64,000 nucleotides of DNA from Fulvivirga maritima (lineage in GTDB: Bacteria; Bacteroidota; Bacteroidia; Cytophagales; Cyclobacteriaceae): assembly GCF_021389955.1 (NCBI RefSeq), contig NZ_CP089980.1, forward strand, positions 3,157,001 to 3,221,000. The letters run 5' to 3'. Shown one piece after another: positions 62,220-64,000 of this stretch. A model generated the notes under the pieces. The model saw only the letters and a program-made list of their open reading frames with translations. It ran no database searches and was not told the DNA's origin. A program made the translations under genes and the position numbers. The first letter of the stretch is position 1, and the number at the start of each line of letters is the position of its first letter.

Positions 62220-63050
62220 TCAATTATAAATCCTCTTTATACTTTCGTATGATTTTAGCATCTTTTTTTGAGCTTCTTCAAGGTTAGAGGCTTTTAATCT
62301 CTTTTTACCCATAAATACGAATAGTACAACATCTGAATCTGTACTGATAATCATATTAACATTGTAGACTATCGGCGTACCCGTGTAATAAGGAATATTT
62401 TTCCAATAAATATAATCAGTAGAATTTTCTCTTCGCTTCTCATTAATCTCAGCTTCGCTTACCATTTTTATATCGCATAAAGACCAGCCTTGTATGGCTT
62501 CTTTCAACTCTGCATTTCTTTTGTCGGCCTTTTTCTCATCTTTATACTCTGGTACCAGAAAAGTTTTCTCAGACAGGGTTTCATACACTTTTACATAGTT
62601 CGATTTATACTTGCTTTTCATCGCTTTGAAAGACTTGTCACCAGACTGCTCCATCTCTAGGGCACCTTCCAGAGAGTTGTTAAGCATGTTGATGATTAAG
62701 ATCAGATCATTTTCATCTGTTATATCTAAGTCGTTAATAACTGTGCTTGCTATGGGGCGCTTTTTAGGGTATGCAGACCAGATTTGAGCGGATATATTAA
62801 TAACCCTGCCGTCTTTTCTCTCTTCAATAAATATGAGAGCCAGGGCATCTTTACGCTTTTCTTTTAGGAATTCTCTTGGCTTAAACTTTTTGATCTCATA
62901 GTCAGTGGCATCGTATGAAGAATGCTTCATGGCATTACTCCATAGATTGGTTAATTCGGTGGCAGAGCGACTGAGTCTCTCGTATTCTTTAAGTTTATCT
63001 TTCTTAATGAGCCTTTTCATGGCTTTGTCACTAAGGTCAAACTTAGGCAC
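62220..63050 (-). CDS. Unknown protein whose signal peptide is cut off by an in-frame stop
   Basis: 276 residues from the GTG right after a TGA codon. Lys/Glu-rich, mixed alpha-beta, with a repeated-looking ending NVNMIISTDSDVVLFVFMG and no known domain. Upstream in the same frame a full signal peptide ORF begins at ATG 63167 and reads through 38 codons to TGA 63053-63051. The next codon continues a protein-like sequence. So this appears to be a secreted protein of about 315 residues broken by one stop codon, and as annotated it would be made without its export signal or not at all. Confidence 0.6.
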   Translation of the reverse strand: MPKFDLSDKAMKRLIKKDKLKEYERLSRSATELTNLWSNAMKHSSYDATDYEIKKFKPREFLKEKRKDALALIFIEERKDGRVINISAQIWSAYPKKRPIASTVINDLDITDENDLILIINMLNNSLEGALEMEQSGDKSFKAMKSKYKSNYVKVYETLSEKTFLVPEYKDEKKADKRNAELKEAIQGWSLCDIKMVSEAEINEKRRENSTDYIYWKNIPYYTGTPIVYNVNMIISTDSDVVLFVFMGKKRLKASNLEEAQKKMLKSYESIKRIYN

Positions 63051-63167
63051 TCATAAGGTACGGCCTTCCAGTAAGGTGTAATCGAACCTTTTTATGGGAT
63101 TAAGCTGCGCAAAAGATGTGTTAAGGCTGCTTGCGCAAATAATAATAAATAGTACTAAGTGTTTCAT
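63051..63167 (-). other. Signal peptide and start of the broken gene at 62220-63050
   Basis: ATG 63167 encodes MKHLVLFIIICASSLNTSFA, a good signal peptide with cleavage after SFA, then QLNPIKRFDYTLLEGRTL and TGA at 63053-63051. Frame and spacing join it directly to VPKFDLSDKAMKR. Confidence 0.65.
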
Positions 63168-63328
63168 TTATAGGTGGGTTGATTTTTAATTAAAGCTCTT
63201 AATGATAATCAGTGTTTAGCAAGAAAAGTAACCCAGAAATATGCTTTAAATTTGAGTAAATATAACTTCAATTATAAGGTGGTGTTAATCGAAGTATCTA
63301 AACGCTGATTCGTTTGTTATAGAACATA

Positions 63329-64000
63329 ATGGCAGGAGAAAAAACATTAATTTCAATAGGAGAAAAATGGTTTCAAGACCAGGGGTGGAAGCCTTTTCAA
63401 TTTCAATTAGAAAGCTGGCAAGCATATTTGGAGGGCTTTAACGGACTGGTAAATGCACCTACCGGTAGTGGTAAAACCTATTCTTTGGTTATGCCCATTT
63501 TGTTAGAATACATTCGTGAAAATGAAGGCGCTACCAGCTCTGTCGGTAAAAATGGACTACGCGCCATCTGGATTACCCCTATCAAAGCACTGGCTAAAGA
63601 AATCAGCAATTCTGCTCAGCGAGCAGTTACAGGCCTGGGGGTAGACTGGCAGGTAGCGTTGCGTACGGGAGATACTTCACCCGCTGACCGGCAAAAGATG
63701 AAGAAAAATCCACCAGAGTTTCTTATTACCACACCGGAAAGCCTGCAACTGATGCTCGCTCAGAAGGGTTATGCTAAGTTTTTCAAAAACCTGAGAACGG
63801 TAGTTTGTGATGAGTGGCATGAACTGATGGGCTCTAAAAGAGGAGTACAGATGGAGTTGGGCTTGTCCAGGCTTAAGAGTATTTGTCCTAAGCTAAAAAT
63901 ATGGGGCATTTCAGCTACCATAGGTAATATGGATGAAGCCGTGCAGACTTTATTGGGAACCTCGCTTGAAAAAGGTAAAAGCAAAATTATAAGGTCAGAT
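63329..64000 (+). CDS. Ligase-associated DEXH-box helicase, 3' partial
   Basis: Open from ATG 63329 past the window end, at least 224 residues. Superfamily 2 helicase of the Lhr-like, ligase-associated type: FQLESWQAYLEGFNGLVNA, Walker A APTGSGKTYS (about 47), motif Ia WITPIKALAKEI, TTPESLQ, Walker B-type VVCDEWHEL (DEWH box) and motif III GISATIG. It completes the exonuclease-ligase-helicase set, separated from it by two other genes. It is divergent from the broken secreted-protein gene, with 161 bases between. Confidence 0.9.
   Translation, partial: MAGEKTLISIGEKWFQDQGWKPFQFQLESWQAYLEGFNGLVNAPTGSGKTYSLVMPILLEYIRENEGATSSVGKNGLRAIWITPIKALAKEISNSAQRAVTGLGVDWQVALRTGDTSPADRQKMKKNPPEFLITTPESLQLMLAQKGYAKFFKNLRTVVCDEWHELMGSKRGVQMELGLSRLKSICPKLKIWGISATIGNMDEAVQTLLGTSLEKGKSKIIRSD

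Noticed and set aside
63051-63053. Selenocysteine at the in-frame TGA
   Set aside because: The codon lies just after a signal peptide, not in a redox motif, and no SECIS-like hairpin or Sec machinery is seen.

Overview
The window comes from a low-GC, Gram-negative Bacteroidota chromosome, most likely a Cytophagales-type marine or soil bacterium (inference). Supporting signs are a C-terminal type IX secretion sorting domain on a secreted S8 protease, PorV-like and BamA-like outer-membrane proteins, YceI and IPExxxVDY-family proteins, the acpP-fabF-rnc order, Bacteroidota-type -7 boxes (TAnnTTTG), few clear Shine-Dalgarno sites and frequent GTG starts. I see no rRNA, tRNA or CRISPR array.

Layout. 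1-3.4 kb: arginine biosynthesis argD (5' cut by the window edge), argC and argJ, closed by a strong hairpin. 3.4-5.6 kb: a small unknown protein, an alpha/beta hydrolase, and an ECF sigma factor coupled to a small membrane protein. 5.7-12.4 kb: an efflux operon of TetR regulator, TolC-like channel, membrane fusion lipoprotein and RND pump. 12.4-21 kb: metallophosphoesterase, an SSB-like DUF3127 protein, a GT-C membrane glycosyltransferase and a set of outer-membrane proteins. 21-28.6 kb: housekeeping genes lgt, nadE, rnc, fabF, acpP and pyk. 28.7-36.3 kb: NFACT protein, MBL hydrolase, a hybrid histidine kinase with a separate receiver, miaA, a thioredoxin-like protein and a TRIC/UPF0126 membrane protein. 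36.4-45.5 kb: FKBP isomerase, E2 acyltransferase, cinA, DUF4197 lipoprotein, SMP-30-like protein, lipid kinase, LtaS-like enzyme and a CDP-alcohol transferase-like protein. 45.5-52.8 kb: secreted S8 and M57 proteases, two YceI proteins and a DHH phosphoesterase.

52.8-58.5 kb is an accessory region. An IS256-family element with an 8-bp target duplication splits a 35-residue membrane-protein ORF. An IS110-family element sits inside the palindrome of a roughly 150-bp repeat that is present in three copies. The other two copies are uninterrupted and flank a toxin-antitoxin pair. Comparing the interrupted and intact copies fixes the IS110 ends to the base. With the ends known, the non-coding leader of the element contains stretches that match its own ends and its target in the layout expected of a bridge RNA. 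This is the most interesting signal in the window.

58.5-64 kb holds a ligase-associated DNA repair set: MBL exonuclease, ATP-dependent DNA ligase and, cut by the window end, a DEXH helicase. An aldo/keto reductase and an unknown gene lie between ligase and helicase.

Three genes in the last 16 kb carry single-event lesions that separate a recognisable part from the body: the M57 protease signal peptide, the exonuclease C-terminus, and the signal peptide of the unknown gene at 62.2-63.2 kb. They may be real mutations or sequencing errors; the sequence alone cannot decide.
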